Positions 17,281 to 26,900 of a DNA stretch of 64,000 bases are shown piece by piece. The notes under the pieces are model-generated. The model saw only the letters and a program-made list of their open reading frames with translations, was not told the origin of the DNA and searched no databases. The translations under genes were made by a program, and so were the position numbers. How positions within the stretch are numbered: the stretch's first letter is position 1; every line of letters starts with the position of its first letter. The DNA is from Ardenticatenaceae bacterium (GTDB lineage Bacteria; Chloroflexota; Anaerolineae; Promineifilales; Promineifilaceae): NCBI GenBank assembly GCA_020634565.1, contig JACKBN010000004.1:62001-126000 (forward strand), given 5' to 3'.

Positions 17281-17296
17281 TCAACCGATCGGTTGA
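17281..17296. promoter_or_regulatory. Perfect 16-base palindrome, candidate operator
   Basis: TCAACCGATCGGTTGA is fully self-complementary. It lies 136 bases upstream of the DUF6069-like membrane gene and after the previous terminator, so it is in promoter territory. It looks like a dimeric repressor site of TetR type. No regulator gene of that type is adjacent. Confidence 0.5.
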
Positions 17297-17431
17297 GTAA
17301 CCGGCACTATCCAGCGGACTGGATTACCCACCCATCGTTGGCAGATGTTCCATCGGCTGATTGGTTACTTGCGGGCGGGCCACTGCTATTGTTTAAGCAT
17401 CAATTACACACCTAACCCGAAGGAGACAGAA

Positions 17432-17881
17432 ATGAGTACACAAATTAAAGCAGTTCAGAATCATCAAGGAAACAGTTCCGTTTTGCGTAAATTAGTCTGG
17501 GTCAGCCCGCTAGCCATGCTGGTTTCCGCTGTGGCCAACCTCGGCTTGTACGCGGTGGCAGGCAACCTCTTCCCAGAGGTGACGGCCTGGAGCGGAGCCG
17601 GCGCTGGGCAAATTGTGGGCGCGAACGTCGTTTATTTGCTCATCGGCACAATGGTTTTTGCGCTGGTGGCTCGCTTTTCTCGCCGCCCGGCTCGCCATTA
17701 CCTGGTTGTAGCCACGATAGGGTTGCTGCTCTCGCTGGCATTGCCGATTGGCGCAGCGTTTGGTTACGGAGCGCCGGGTGCGCCGCCAGCTAGTGTGGCA
17801 ACGGCCGTTACGCTCAGCCTGATGCACGTTGCTTCTTACGCGCTTAGCGTGCCGATGTTCAACCGGCTCGCTTTGAACTGA
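17432..17881 (+). CDS. DUF6069-like four-helix membrane protein
   Basis: This 149-residue protein has four hydrophobic segments. The ATG at 17432 follows AAGGAG, while an in-frame start upstream lies in noncoding-looking sequence. The layout (N-terminal polar stretch, helix with AMLVSAVANLGLYAV, then LPIGAAFGYGAPGAPP and a final helix with LMHVASYALSVPMF) resembles DUF6069-family proteins of unknown function. It begins a set of three membrane-protein genes that ends with a CPBP protease. Confidence 0.65.
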   Translation: MSTQIKAVQNHQGNSSVLRKLVWVSPLAMLVSAVANLGLYAVAGNLFPEVTAWSGAGAGQIVGANVVYLLIGTMVFALVARFSRRPARHYLVVATIGLLLSLALPIGAAFGYGAPGAPPASVATAVTLSLMHVASYALSVPMFNRLALN

Positions 17882-17937
17882 ACTATCAAGCAGTAAGGTG
17901 GCAGTCACGCGGTGGCTGCTGCCTCTCACATCGTCTT

Positions 17938-17956
17938 GTCGGATTGGCAATCCGAC
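17938..17956. repeat. Short hairpin repeat
   Basis: GTCGGATT and AATCCGAC form a perfect 8-base inverted repeat with a 3-base loop, in the gap before the DUF6790-like gene. It resembles a dispersed palindrome seen in many bacterial genomes. Confidence 0.5.
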
Positions 17957-17976
17957 CTACATGAATTGAGGAGTTT

Positions 17977-18690
17977 ATGATGAACGAATTGTTTTTTGCA
18001 CGCCTGTTTGCTTACTCGCTTTTGCCGCTGCTTTTAGCGACGGCTCACATCTTGCTGAGCAAAGAATCCCGGTCGGGGGCGCGACGGATTGAGATTTTTA
18101 TCGTATACCTGTTGGCGATTAGCGTTGGAGCCAATGGCCTGGGTGGCGCGTTTGGCCATCTCTTTTTGTCCGATTTGGTGGCTGAAGGCATTGGCTGGCC
18201 CGCTGGCAGCCCATTCCAGTTGGAGATGGGTTATGCCAATTTGTTGATTGGTGTGCTGGGACTGATGGCCGTGGGTCGGCGAGATGGTTTCCGCACGGCG
18301 GCCATCATTGCCACGTCCATTCTGGGCTTTGGCGCAACGCTGGTACACTTGCAGGACATTGCCGCACACGGCAATCTGGCACCCGGCAACACGATTCAAA
18401 ATATTAGTAACTTGCTGGACCCCATTTTGTTGATTGGCTTAAGCTGGTGGTCGGCGCGAAGGTTTAGTGGGGAAATGGCAACGGCCGTTTTCAACCAGTG
18501 GCAACTGCGGCAGCAACCCATCCCTGGATTGGCGGCGGCGGGCATCGGCATGGGCTTTGGTATTGGCTATGCGGTTGGTGGGCTGTTTGTCTGGACGCTG
18601 CTTGGTGCGCTGGCCGGGGTCGGCATCGGTTTGGTGATGAGCCGACGCGCCGGACAGGCCACATCGGGCTTGCTGGCTGAACAGCAATAA
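17977..18690 (+). CDS. DUF6790-like membrane protein
   Basis: This 237-residue protein has about six hydrophobic helices. GIGWPAGSPFQLEMGYANLLIG in the middle resembles DUF6790 proteins. A GAGGAG site precedes two adjacent ATG codons (17977 and 17980); the second has the better spacing. The C-terminal glycine-rich pair of helices (GIGMGFGIGYAVGG, LLGALAGVGIG) looks like a separate small membrane module. The function is unknown. It sits between two other membrane genes on the same strand, with short gaps. Confidence 0.65.
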   Translation: MMNELFFARLFAYSLLPLLLATAHILLSKESRSGARRIEIFIVYLLAISVGANGLGGAFGHLFLSDLVAEGIGWPAGSPFQLEMGYANLLIGVLGLMAVGRRDGFRTAAIIATSILGFGATLVHLQDIAAHGNLAPGNTIQNISNLLDPILLIGLSWWSARRFSGEMATAVFNQWQLRQQPIPGLAAAGIGMGFGIGYAVGGLFVWTLLGALAGVGIGLVMSRRAGQATSGLLAEQQ

Positions 18691-18714
18691 AAATAGGAAC
18701 CCTGGGAGGAAATC

Positions 18715-19605
18715 ATGACGATTTATCAACAACAAGCGGCGGGGAGTGAACGGCCGTCAACGTGGCCAATTGTTAGCTTTTTTGTGCTGGCCTACGCTAT
18801 TGCCTGGGGCGCGTTTGCCATTTTGGGCGTGATTGCTCGCCAGTCGGGCGTGGAAAGCACGCAAGCATTTATGGCGCTGGCGGAATCGTACCAGTTTGAG
18901 GGCGTCAATTTGAGCGTGGCGCCCTGGCTGGTTTACCTGCTAACGCGGCTGGCGGACTTTGCCTTCTCGATTGCTGGTGTGGTGATGATTGCCGTCACGG
19001 CAGGGCAGGCGGGATTGCGTGAACTGTGGCAGCGGTTGACGCGCTGGCGCATTGGTTGGCGTTGGTATGCGCTTGGTTTGCTGCCGCTGGGGCTGTATTT
19101 GGTGGCAACGGCCGTTGCCAACGGCTTCTCTTCGGCTGAAATAAACATGTCTACTATTGGCACCGCGCTTTTTAGCCTGCAAGCTGGCTTTTTTGTCTCG
19201 CTGTTTTTGCGTGGCGCGCTGGGGGAAGAGCTGGGCTTGCGCGGTTTTGCTTTGCCTTATTTACAAGCGCGTATGTCGACGTTCCGCGCCAGTTTGATTA
19301 TTGGTGTGCTGTGGGGTGCGTGGCATTTGCCGGTGCTCATTGGCCGCGATGTACTCTCCGTTGTGGCGTTCAGCTTGCTCTCGATTGGCTTGGCAATGCT
19401 GTTCACCTGGCTGTTTAACGGCAGCGGCGGCTCGCTGATTCCGGTGCTGCTGTTCCATGCCAGCCAAAATTGGGAGGAAGGGTTCGAGACGCTGTTTCCC
19501 AGTTTGGTGGGTACGGAGTGGGAGTTGGTTTCGACGCTGAGCCTGCTGGTGATTGGTTTGGTGGCGGGGGTAGTGGTGTGGCGAAACGGCCGTAATAAAA
19601 AATAG
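18715..19605 (+). CDS. CPBP-family intramembrane metalloprotease
   Basis: The 296-residue polytopic protein carries the Abi/CAAX-protease motifs. These are EELGLRG (EExxxR, about residue 166), a later WGAWHLP (HxxP) and LFHASQNW near the C-terminal helices, which together supply glutamate and histidine metal ligands. Family members cleave membrane peptides or prenylated substrates, or protect against bacteriocins. A GGAGG site precedes the ATG. It is the last gene of the membrane trio, and a stuttering inverted repeat starts at the last base of its stop codon. Confidence 0.85.
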   Translation: MTIYQQQAAGSERPSTWPIVSFFVLAYAIAWGAFAILGVIARQSGVESTQAFMALAESYQFEGVNLSVAPWLVYLLTRLADFAFSIAGVVMIAVTAGQAGLRELWQRLTRWRIGWRWYALGLLPLGLYLVATAVANGFSSAEINMSTIGTALFSLQAGFFVSLFLRGALGEELGLRGFALPYLQARMSTFRASLIIGVLWGAWHLPVLIGRDVLSVVAFSLLSIGLAMLFTWLFNGSGGSLIPVLLFHASQNWEEGFETLFPSLVGTEWELVSTLSLLVIGLVAGVVVWRNGRNKK

Positions 19606-19677
19606 GACGCGGATGAACGCGGATGACGCGGATTTTTGTTCGGCGTGAATCTGTGTTCATCTGCGTCACCGTCGTTC
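19605..19677. repeat. Stuttering inverted repeat, family 1 copy A
   Basis: Units related to GACGCGGAT and GAACGCGGAT are repeated in the left arm and pair with ATCTGTGTTCATCTGCGTCA in the right arm around a T-rich loop. A second copy of the family is at 38625-38692. In both places the preceding gene ends in TAG fused directly to GACGC. Confidence 0.75.
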
Positions 19678-19762
19678 ACAGTGTCAGTTATCCATTAGCT
19701 GCTTGAGATTTCCCCTTTAGTCAGAAAACCCAAATATTTGCATAAGTGACCAAAAAACCCAC

Positions 19763-19809
19763 AAAATCGCGATTTTTTGCTTGACAAGCGCGCTGATTTC
19801 GCTTATTAT
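19763..19809 (+). promoter_or_regulatory. Promoter of ArsR-type regulator with adjacent palindrome
   Basis: TTGACA (19781-19786) and TATTAT (19804-19809) are separated by 17 bases and form a good sigma-70-like promoter. The 14-base perfect palindrome AAAATCGCGATTTT (19763-19776) lies just upstream. A weaker dyad, ACCCG and CGGGT, follows the -10 box near the expected start site. These are candidate operators for the regulator encoded downstream. Confidence 0.7.
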
Positions 19810-19866
19810 AATCTTATTACCCGAATATGCGGGTTTTTGGGATTAGAGAATAAGAGGAATTTAGCT

Positions 19867-20955
19867 ATGCCTGCTCCCGCAACTGAAATCGTTCGAAAAC
19901 CACAACTGGCCAGGATTGCTGTGGCTTTGGAGCCGGTTCATCATTTTATCAACAGTCTTTCGCTGCTGATTCACTCGGAACATTTGTCTGGCTATGCTGA
20001 ATGGGTGACGCAAACGGCCGTTGCCCTCACGCCACACCAATTGCACATGAACAAGCTGGTGTTGGAAGGGCTTCATTATGCGGTTGTGCCAAACCGCAGT
20101 TGGTCAACCGTTGAGGCTTATTTAGCCAATTTGGCGGCACATGATCCCGTCACCTTACGCGACCGCCTTTTGGATGCGTATGAACACAAACAACCTGGAA
20201 CAAGCATGAACCGGGCAGACATTTTGGCCAGTGCCGATGCTTATCTAGATTATCTGTACGGCCGTTTCCCTAAAGAATCCGTCGATGAGGTGGTGGAACG
20301 TGAAGCATACGCTTTGATGATTGATCCGCCGCAAATGCAGCAAACGATTGTGACCCATTTGCAGGAAATGTGGGAAACCATCTTTAAGCCGGAATGGCTC
20401 CGCGTGCAGCCCATGCTGCAAGCCAGTGCGGATGCTTTTAATGAATTGGGCATCGCGCAAATGACACCTTTGCAAGCCGCGCGCGTGGTTGTGGGGCAAG
20501 AATTACCAGAACATTGGGAATATCTGCTAGGTGAAAGTTATGCCGATCAGTTTGAGCGGATTGTATTTGTGCCTTCGGCCCACATTGGCCCTTATTTGGG
20601 CACGATGAAGTCGCAAAACAGCGTCTGGTTGATTTTTGGGGCCAGGTTGCCAGAGGGAACGGCCGTTTCCTCCCCCGATCTCAGCCGCTCAGAACTGTTG
20701 GTGCGGCTCACTGCCCTGGCCGACGACACGCGCCTCCGCATTTTGCAAATCATTCGCGAAGAAGGGGAGCAATGTTCCCAGGACATCATCAATCGGCTTG
20801 GTTTAAGCCAATCGGCCGCTTCACGCCATCTCAAGCAGCTAAGCGCAACGGGCTATTTGTTGGAACGTCGTCGCGACGGGGCTAAATGTTATCGCCTGAA
20901 CCAAGAGAAAGTAGACGGCATCTTGCAGGCGTTATCGTACTTTTTGGATAGTTAG
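19867..20955 (+). CDS. ArsR-type transcriptional regulator with long N-terminal domain
   Basis: The protein is about 362 residues from the ATG at 19867, preceded by AGAGGAA. The last 90 residues form an ArsR winged helix: LTALADDTRLRILQIIREEGE, then DIINRLGLSQSAASRHLKQL and a KCYRL wing. The preceding 270 residues match no domain I can name and may sense a ligand. It is much longer than standard ArsR proteins (about 100 residues). Its promoter carries two palindromes, which suggests autoregulation. A small gene follows on the same strand. Confidence 0.85.
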   Translation: MPAPATEIVRKPQLARIAVALEPVHHFINSLSLLIHSEHLSGYAEWVTQTAVALTPHQLHMNKLVLEGLHYAVVPNRSWSTVEAYLANLAAHDPVTLRDRLLDAYEHKQPGTSMNRADILASADAYLDYLYGRFPKESVDEVVEREAYALMIDPPQMQQTIVTHLQEMWETIFKPEWLRVQPMLQASADAFNELGIAQMTPLQAARVVVGQELPEHWEYLLGESYADQFERIVFVPSAHIGPYLGTMKSQNSVWLIFGARLPEGTAVSSPDLSRSELLVRLTALADDTRLRILQIIREEGEQCSQDIINRLGLSQSAASRHLKQLSATGYLLERRRDGAKCYRLNQEKVDGILQALSYFLDS

Positions 20956-21016
20956 TTTTACCGTCCAGGGCAGTCTGCCTGGAAACGTATCGTAACCTTT
21001 TTTGTGGAGGTGAATC

Positions 21017-21253
21017 ATGCATCCCGCTGGTGAAAGTTTTTTATTTGAACAGGAACAGAAATATCGGTCAGCCGCCCGGAAGAATGCGCAGCTGAATAGT
21101 CACTTTTTGCGCCAGCCGCAATCGTCAATTGCAACGCGGCTTGGCAACTTTTTGAGCACGTTGAATCATATTCGGCGCATTCGCATCCAGGTGACATTTG
21201 AATATCAAGATTTAGGCTCAGAAGCGGTCGTCGGGTACAAACCAACCGTGTAG
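21017..21253 (+). CDS. Small hypothetical protein
   Basis: This 78-residue protein has a strong GGAGGTG ribosome site before its ATG and ordinary codon use, so it is probably real. It is basic, with Arg/Gln-rich helices (EQEQKYRSAARKNAQLNSHF, then TRLGNFLSTLNHIRRIRI) and no membrane segment. I do not recognise a family. It lies 61 bases after the ArsR-type regulator and is followed by a terminator. Confidence 0.6.
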   Translation: MHPAGESFLFEQEQKYRSAARKNAQLNSHFLRQPQSSIATRLGNFLSTLNHIRRIRIQVTFEYQDLGSEAVVGYKPTV

Positions 21254-21337
21254 ACGGCCGTTTACTGAACTAACTAACTTTTAAGATAATCCTCCTCTGA
21301 TTATCGGCTTAGAACGCAAGCGTTCACCAAGCCAACC

Positions 21338-21382
21338 AGAATGGCCTGATCTTCATACGAAAATCAGGCTATTCTGCTTTTT
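21338..21382 (+). terminator. Intrinsic terminator in a 306-base gap
   Basis: AGAATGGCCTGAT pairs with ATCAGGCTATTCT (one mismatch) around a 12-base loop, followed by GCTTTTT. It ends the ArsR-type/small-gene transcript. The rest of the gap (21254-21559) should hold the promoter of the next gene; I see no other clear element there. Confidence 0.8.
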
Positions 21383-21559
21383 AAGCCCAACACCCAGATT
21401 GGCCTCATTCATCTCTTCGCATAAAGTGACAGAGTTCACGCCGCTTCAGTGCAGTTCCTCCTAACGAAATCGGACCACAGTTTAGTATGCTACCTTCGTG
21501 ACAGTCACCTCAATGGGTGGCTGTTGCTGTGATCCCACTAGCTGATAAGCGAGGAAGTT

Positions 21560-23737
21560 ATGAAACAAATTGCTGTCCTGCATCTCAACCGCCCGGAAAC
21601 AACCGAGACCGTCATTTTTATGGGGCAATCGCTCCAAATTCGTCACCTAAATTGCAACAATGATCTGGAAAAGGTTAAATGGTTCATCACTACGTTGGAT
21701 GGTCAGGTGGACGCCATTGCTTTGCACGGCATGCCTGCTGAATTGACGCTTGGCCCGGCCAAACGTGCCCATGCGCAGGGCGCGACGTTGGCTGCCATTG
21801 CCAAACAAACACCGGTGGTAGACGGCCGTATTATCCGTGCTGGGTTAGAGCGCTGGGGCATCATCCTGGCCGACCGTGCCCAGCCGGGCATCTTCAGCCG
21901 CAAACGGGTGCTCATGACGCCAGGGATCAACCATAACGGCATGGCCCGTGCCTTCGAGAAGCACGGCGGCACGATCCGCTACGCTGATCCGTTCATCTAC
22001 TTCCATTTGCCCCAGGTGCCCGGTGTTGGCCTGCGCCAGACGCGCAATCAGGCTGCGCCGTTCACGCTAGATCGCCTGAAAGAACTGCCGTACGCGGAAC
22101 TTTATCCAGTGGTCAACGGGCACTCCGCCGCCACGCAAGCCCCGTTCGCTTGGGCCGACGTCATTGCCGGAGACATCGGCACCATTCGCCACTTTGCCCC
22201 CGAAACGCTCAAGCGCAAAACCATCGTTGTGGAAAATGCGACGGAGGCTGATTTGGCTGATTTGCAAGCGCGCGGGGTGGACATTGTGGTGACGTTGATG
22301 CCCGCGCTGAATGAGGCTGCTGATTTGGGCCAATGGTCTGCCGCAACCGTCGAGGCCGCGCTTACCGCCTTGCGCCCCGACCCCGATGCGCCGCTGAACG
22401 AAGACACCTACCTGGACATGATGGCCGATCTGGAATGGACGCCGGCCATCCACACGTTGCAGCCAGAAAATGCAGACATCAACCGCTTTGCCTTCGTCAT
22501 CCATCCGCTGAGCGTTGGCTTCATTCATAGCCATCGCGCCTTCCGCTGGACCAAATATTTGCCGGATAGCCTCGTCGAAGCAGTTGCGGCCTATCTGCCG
22601 CCGCTTTCTATCTCGCGCATTACCGGCGGGCAGTCTCCCACCACCGGGCAGCGCATCGAGGGGCATTTGTTTAGCCTGGGGGCCACGCCGCGCCAGATGA
22701 TGCGCCACGGCGAGCGGTTCACCTACGACCGGCTGCGACAAGCGGCGCACATGGCCGAGCGCAAAGGCGCGCGCATCATGGGTTTGGGTGCGTTTACCAG
22801 CGTGGTGGGGGATGCGGGCATCACCGTGGCACACGAAGCGGACATCGCCATTACCAGCGGCAACAGCCTCACTGTCGCCGCCACGCTGGAAGCGGCCAAG
22901 CAGGCGGTCATCAACATGGGCGCGACCGATCTCACCAAAGGCAAAGTGATGATCATCGGCGCGACGGGCTCGATTGGCTCGGTTTGTTCGCGCTTGCTGG
23001 CCCAGGCGATTTATGATGTGGTTTTGGTTTCGATTGAGCCGGAGCGGCTGATTGACCTCAAGCGCACCATTCAGGCAGAAACGCCTGGGGCGCAAGTGGC
23101 CATCGCCACGCGCCCGGACGAGCTGATTGGTGACTGTGACCTCATCGTCACCGCCACCTCCGCCTTTGGCCAGCGCATTGTGGACATCACCAAGTGCAAA
23201 CCCGGCGCGGTCATCTGCGACGTGGCCCGCCCGCCAGACATCAGCCCCGCCGAGGCCGCCCTACGCCCCGACGTGCTGGTGATCGAAAGCGGCGAGGTGC
23301 TCATCCCCGGCGACATTGATTTTGGCTACAACATTGGCCTGCCACCGAAGACAGCCTATGCTTGTTTAGCAGAGACGGCGCTTTTGGCTATGGACGGCCG
23401 TTTCGAGGATTACACGCTGGGCCGCAACATTTCCGTCGAGCGGGTCAAAGAGATCTACCGTCTCTTCAAAAAGCACCAGTTCCAAATTGCCGATCTGCGC
23501 TCGTTTGATGTGGTCGTCACAGAAGAACAGTTTGCCGAAAAACGCAAGCTTGCTGCCGAACTAAAAGCCGATCCGGCGCGTTTTGCTCAGCTGCAGGCGG
23601 AGACTGGGGCCAGGTTAGCCCAAATTCCGGTGCAGGCCAAGGGGGTTAAATCTAGCCGGAAGAACAGTGGCAGCGTTGTTTTTGCCATTGCTGCAGGCAT
23701 TGGCGGTCTGGCGCTGCTGCTCTGGCGTCGCCGCTAA
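21560..23737 (+). CDS. Large acyl-ACP reductase-like protein with N-terminal extension
   Basis: The 725-residue protein has three parts. Residues 1-310 match nothing I can name. Residues about 330-660 resemble cyanobacterial long-chain acyl-ACP reductase (AAR): ITGGQSPTTGQRIEGHLFSL, GLGAFTSVVGDAG, TSGNSLTVAATLEAAKQ, the nucleotide loop GATGSIGS (467-474), YACLAETALLAMDG and TLGRNISVERVKEI. C602 in YACLAE aligns with the catalytic cysteine of AAR in FACFAE. A C-terminal hydrophobic helix ends in WRRR. The protein may reduce a fatty acyl thioester to an aldehyde at the membrane. No aldehyde-deformylating oxygenase gene is nearby. Confidence 0.65.
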   Translation: MKQIAVLHLNRPETTETVIFMGQSLQIRHLNCNNDLEKVKWFITTLDGQVDAIALHGMPAELTLGPAKRAHAQGATLAAIAKQTPVVDGRIIRAGLERWGIILADRAQPGIFSRKRVLMTPGINHNGMARAFEKHGGTIRYADPFIYFHLPQVPGVGLRQTRNQAAPFTLDRLKELPYAELYPVVNGHSAATQAPFAWADVIAGDIGTIRHFAPETLKRKTIVVENATEADLADLQARGVDIVVTLMPALNEAADLGQWSAATVEAALTALRPDPDAPLNEDTYLDMMADLEWTPAIHTLQPENADINRFAFVIHPLSVGFIHSHRAFRWTKYLPDSLVEAVAAYLPPLSISRITGGQSPTTGQRIEGHLFSLGATPRQMMRHGERFTYDRLRQAAHMAERKGARIMGLGAFTSVVGDAGITVAHEADIAITSGNSLTVAATLEAAKQAVINMGATDLTKGKVMIIGATGSIGSVCSRLLAQAIYDVVLVSIEPERLIDLKRTIQAETPGAQVAIATRPDELIGDCDLIVTATSAFGQRIVDITKCKPGAVICDVARPPDISPAEAALRPDVLVIESGEVLIPGDIDFGYNIGLPPKTAYACLAETALLAMDGRFEDYTLGRNISVERVKEIYRLFKKHQFQIADLRSFDVVVTEEQFAEKRKLAAELKADPARFAQLQAETGARLAQIPVQAKGVKSSRKNSGSVVFAIAAGIGGLALLLWRRR

Positions 23738-23750
23738 TCTACCAACTGTC

Positions 23751-23770
23751 ATGCCCGCGCAGGCGGGCAT
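23751..23770. repeat. GC-rich hairpin
   Basis: ATGCCCGC and GCGGGCAT form a perfect 8-base stem with a 4-base loop. A related hairpin lies at 58237-58256 after copA. Both follow large genes. They could work as dispersed repeats or as processing sites. Confidence 0.55.
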
Positions 23771-23944
23771 CCATTTGCTCTAACACCTGTTTTCATTGCC
23801 ACAATTGGGCGAGGCGACCGGAAGCGCGGCGTTTTGCTTTGCCAGGAGGATGGCCGGTCGCCTAGCCCCTACCGAAGGTTGCTATTTTGGGGGATGGCTT
23901 TACAATGTGGACACGATTTTTTCTAAACCCAGCCTGTGTCCATA

Positions 23945-26900
23945 ATGAAAATTACCAGCGTCCAAATTGACCCAGCCAAATTACAAAGAACCATCGCGAC
24001 ATATTTCAGTCTCGATGAGATACGTACGCTTTGTTTGGCGTTAGGTATTGAGTATGAAGACCTGCCTACGGACACACGTTCCGGCAAGGCGCGCGGGCTG
24101 GTGGAAGCGTGTCAGCGTCAGCGGCAGTTGGTTACTCTGGCTGAGGCTGTGCTAGAACAGCGTGACAACATTCAACCCCACGAATTTCTACGTGACATTG
24201 CCGACGACGATGCCCCGTTCAAAGGCTTGCTCTCTTTTGAGGAGGCGGACGAAGAGATATTTTTTGGCCGAGGAGAGCTGACGGCGGAACTGGTAGCACG
24301 TGTTTCCCAACCTCCCGGAGGTTTGGTGGCTGATGAGGTTAGCGGGCGGAACCTCCGGGAGGTTTCAATAACCAACTTCCTGGCTATTGTGGGCGCCTCC
24401 GGTAGCGGCAAATCCTCGGTGGTGAAGGCGGGGATGATTCCCCACCTTCGCCGCCAGACCAACTGGCCCATTCACCTCATCACGCCCACGGCGCTCCCGC
24501 TGCAAGCGTTGGCTACCAGCCTTACCCGTGACAGCGCATCTGTGCGAGACACAGCAAACCTCATTGATGATCTAAAAGAAGAACCTCGCGCCCTACGCCT
24601 GTATGCTGCCCGCCTGTTGCAAAATAGCCCGTCGAAGCGGCTTCTACTGGTGGTTGACCAGTTTGAAGAGCTATTTACGCTTTGTAAAGATGAGGCCGAA
24701 CGCACTGCTTTTGTGGAAAACTTGGTGGCTGCGGTGGCCGGGGACAGCCAGATCACCATTTTGCTGACCTTACGGGCCGATTTTTACCATCACTGCCTGC
24801 AATACCAACCCCTACACCACCTGCTGGAAGCGCAGCAAAAAATTGTGCCCACTATGAGCAGTACCGAGCTGCGGGCAGCCATTGAACGGCCTGCTCAACA
24901 AGCTAACCTGATGTTTGATGATGGCTTAGTAGATATTTTGTTGCGAGACGTAGGCGCGGCAGATAACCAAACACCGGAACCGGGGGCACTGCCCCTATTG
25001 AGCCACGCCCTGCTAGAAACGTGGCAGCGGCGCGACCCCAGCGAAAACCGCCTGACGCTGGCAGGCTACACCGAAGCGGGCGGCGTACAGGGAGCGATTG
25101 CAAAAACTGCCGAAAGCACCTACCAACGGCTACCCGCAGACCAGCAAAAAATAGCCCGCAGTATCTTTTTGCGACTAACAGAGCTAGGTGAAGGCACTCA
25201 GGATACCCGGCGCCGCGCCACCCTGACTGAACTGCTACCCCAAAACGATGCCCGTACTACCGTAGAGCAGGTGCTAAAAACCTTGGCTGACGCCCGTCTA
25301 CTAACCACCAGCGACGACGGTGCCGAAGTGGCCCATGAAGCATTAATACGCCAATGGCCCACCTTACAAAACTGGCTAGATGAAGACCGTGAAGGCATAC
25401 GATTGCACCGTCAACTGACGGAGGAAGCTATGGCGTGGCAAGCTGCCCACAAAGATGCTAGCTACTTATATCGAGGTGGACGGCTAACGCAAATCGTGGA
25501 ATGGGCAAAAGAATCTCAAAGTCAACTAAATGATTTGGAAGCTAGCTTTTTGCAGGCTAGCAAGGAACTTCGGAAAGACAAACTTCTAGAGGCAAATGCA
25601 CGTGCGGAGAAGGAGGCAAGAATTGCGCAATCATTGCGACAGCGAGCATTTTTTCTTGTTGTAACGGTTATAGTTTCTGTAATGCTTGCGATTGTAGCTT
25701 TTTTGTCATTTCAACAAGCCTCAGCTAATGAAGAGAAGGCCAATCAAAATGCATTGAATGCAGATTCTCAAGCAGCGACGGCGATTTATAATGAACATCT
25801 TGCATTAACTAGAGAAGCGGAGACAGAAATACAACGTCAAATCGCTCAAGACCAGCTTGAAGTTGCAATTTTATCAACTGAATCACAAAATATTTTTTCA
25901 AATCAGAGAGATCCAGAATTGGCAACTCTTCTTGCTATCGAAGCAGCGAATATTAACAAACAGATAAGCGGAGAAGCGGAATGGTTAGTTGATAGCGCAC
26001 TTCGCCCTTTGTTAGAGGAGTATGTATATTTTAACAATTCCTTGATAGGGCATGAAGGTACTGTTAATGCCGTTGTATTCTCTCCAGATGGCAGATACTT
26101 AGCATCAAGCGCTAGCGGGAATGGTGGGAATGGTCAGACATTTAGATTGTGGGATCTGGATTCGATGGATTCTGAATCTGTGTTAGATGAATCGTTTGAA
26201 GCACCTGTGGTGTCAATTGCATTTTCGCCCGATAGTAATGCGCTAGCGACCGGAAGTGGCGACGGTACAATTAGGATGTGGAATATTGAAGGAAATGTTT
26301 CTTACATTGAATGGTATAGTAGCAATAATAGCTCTGTAGTCTCATTAGAATTTTCTCCAGATGGTAGCAAGCTGGTGTCCGCTCATGAGAATGGCACCAT
26401 AAAACTTTGGGATGCTTACGAAATAGATGCCTCTCCTGAAGAACTGATTGAATTGCCGAGTATGGTTTGGTCAGTTACATATTCTGCTAATGGCGAGTTT
26501 CTAGCGGCTAGCAGTGAAAATATGATTTATTTATGGAGAACAGGTGATCTAAATGAAGAACCGACAGTAATTGCCAAAGCAAATAACATGAATGCTATCC
26601 TTTCCTTAGACTTTTCACCAAATAGTCAATTTTTGATTGCAGGTTCATATAGAAACGTTTATATGTGGGATTTGTTGGATTTATCAAAAGATCCATTAGT
26701 GTTTGTTGCTCATCAGGAGTGGGTTTACTCTTTAAGCTTTTCTCCTGATGGCTCTAAAATTGGAACTGGAAGTAACGATGGTTTTGTGAAAATTTGGAGT
26801 TTGGAAGAACAAAATCAACCGTTTTTATGGTTTAGTAACCAGCAAGGTTATGTTCGCTCTGTTGCATTCTCTCCGGATGGATTAGTGGTTGCAGCGGGTA

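Noticed and set aside
23936..23944. GTG start of the nSTAND gene three codons before the ATG
   Set aside because: Neither codon has a clear ribosome site. ATG at 23945 is more usual and the extra three residues show no role.
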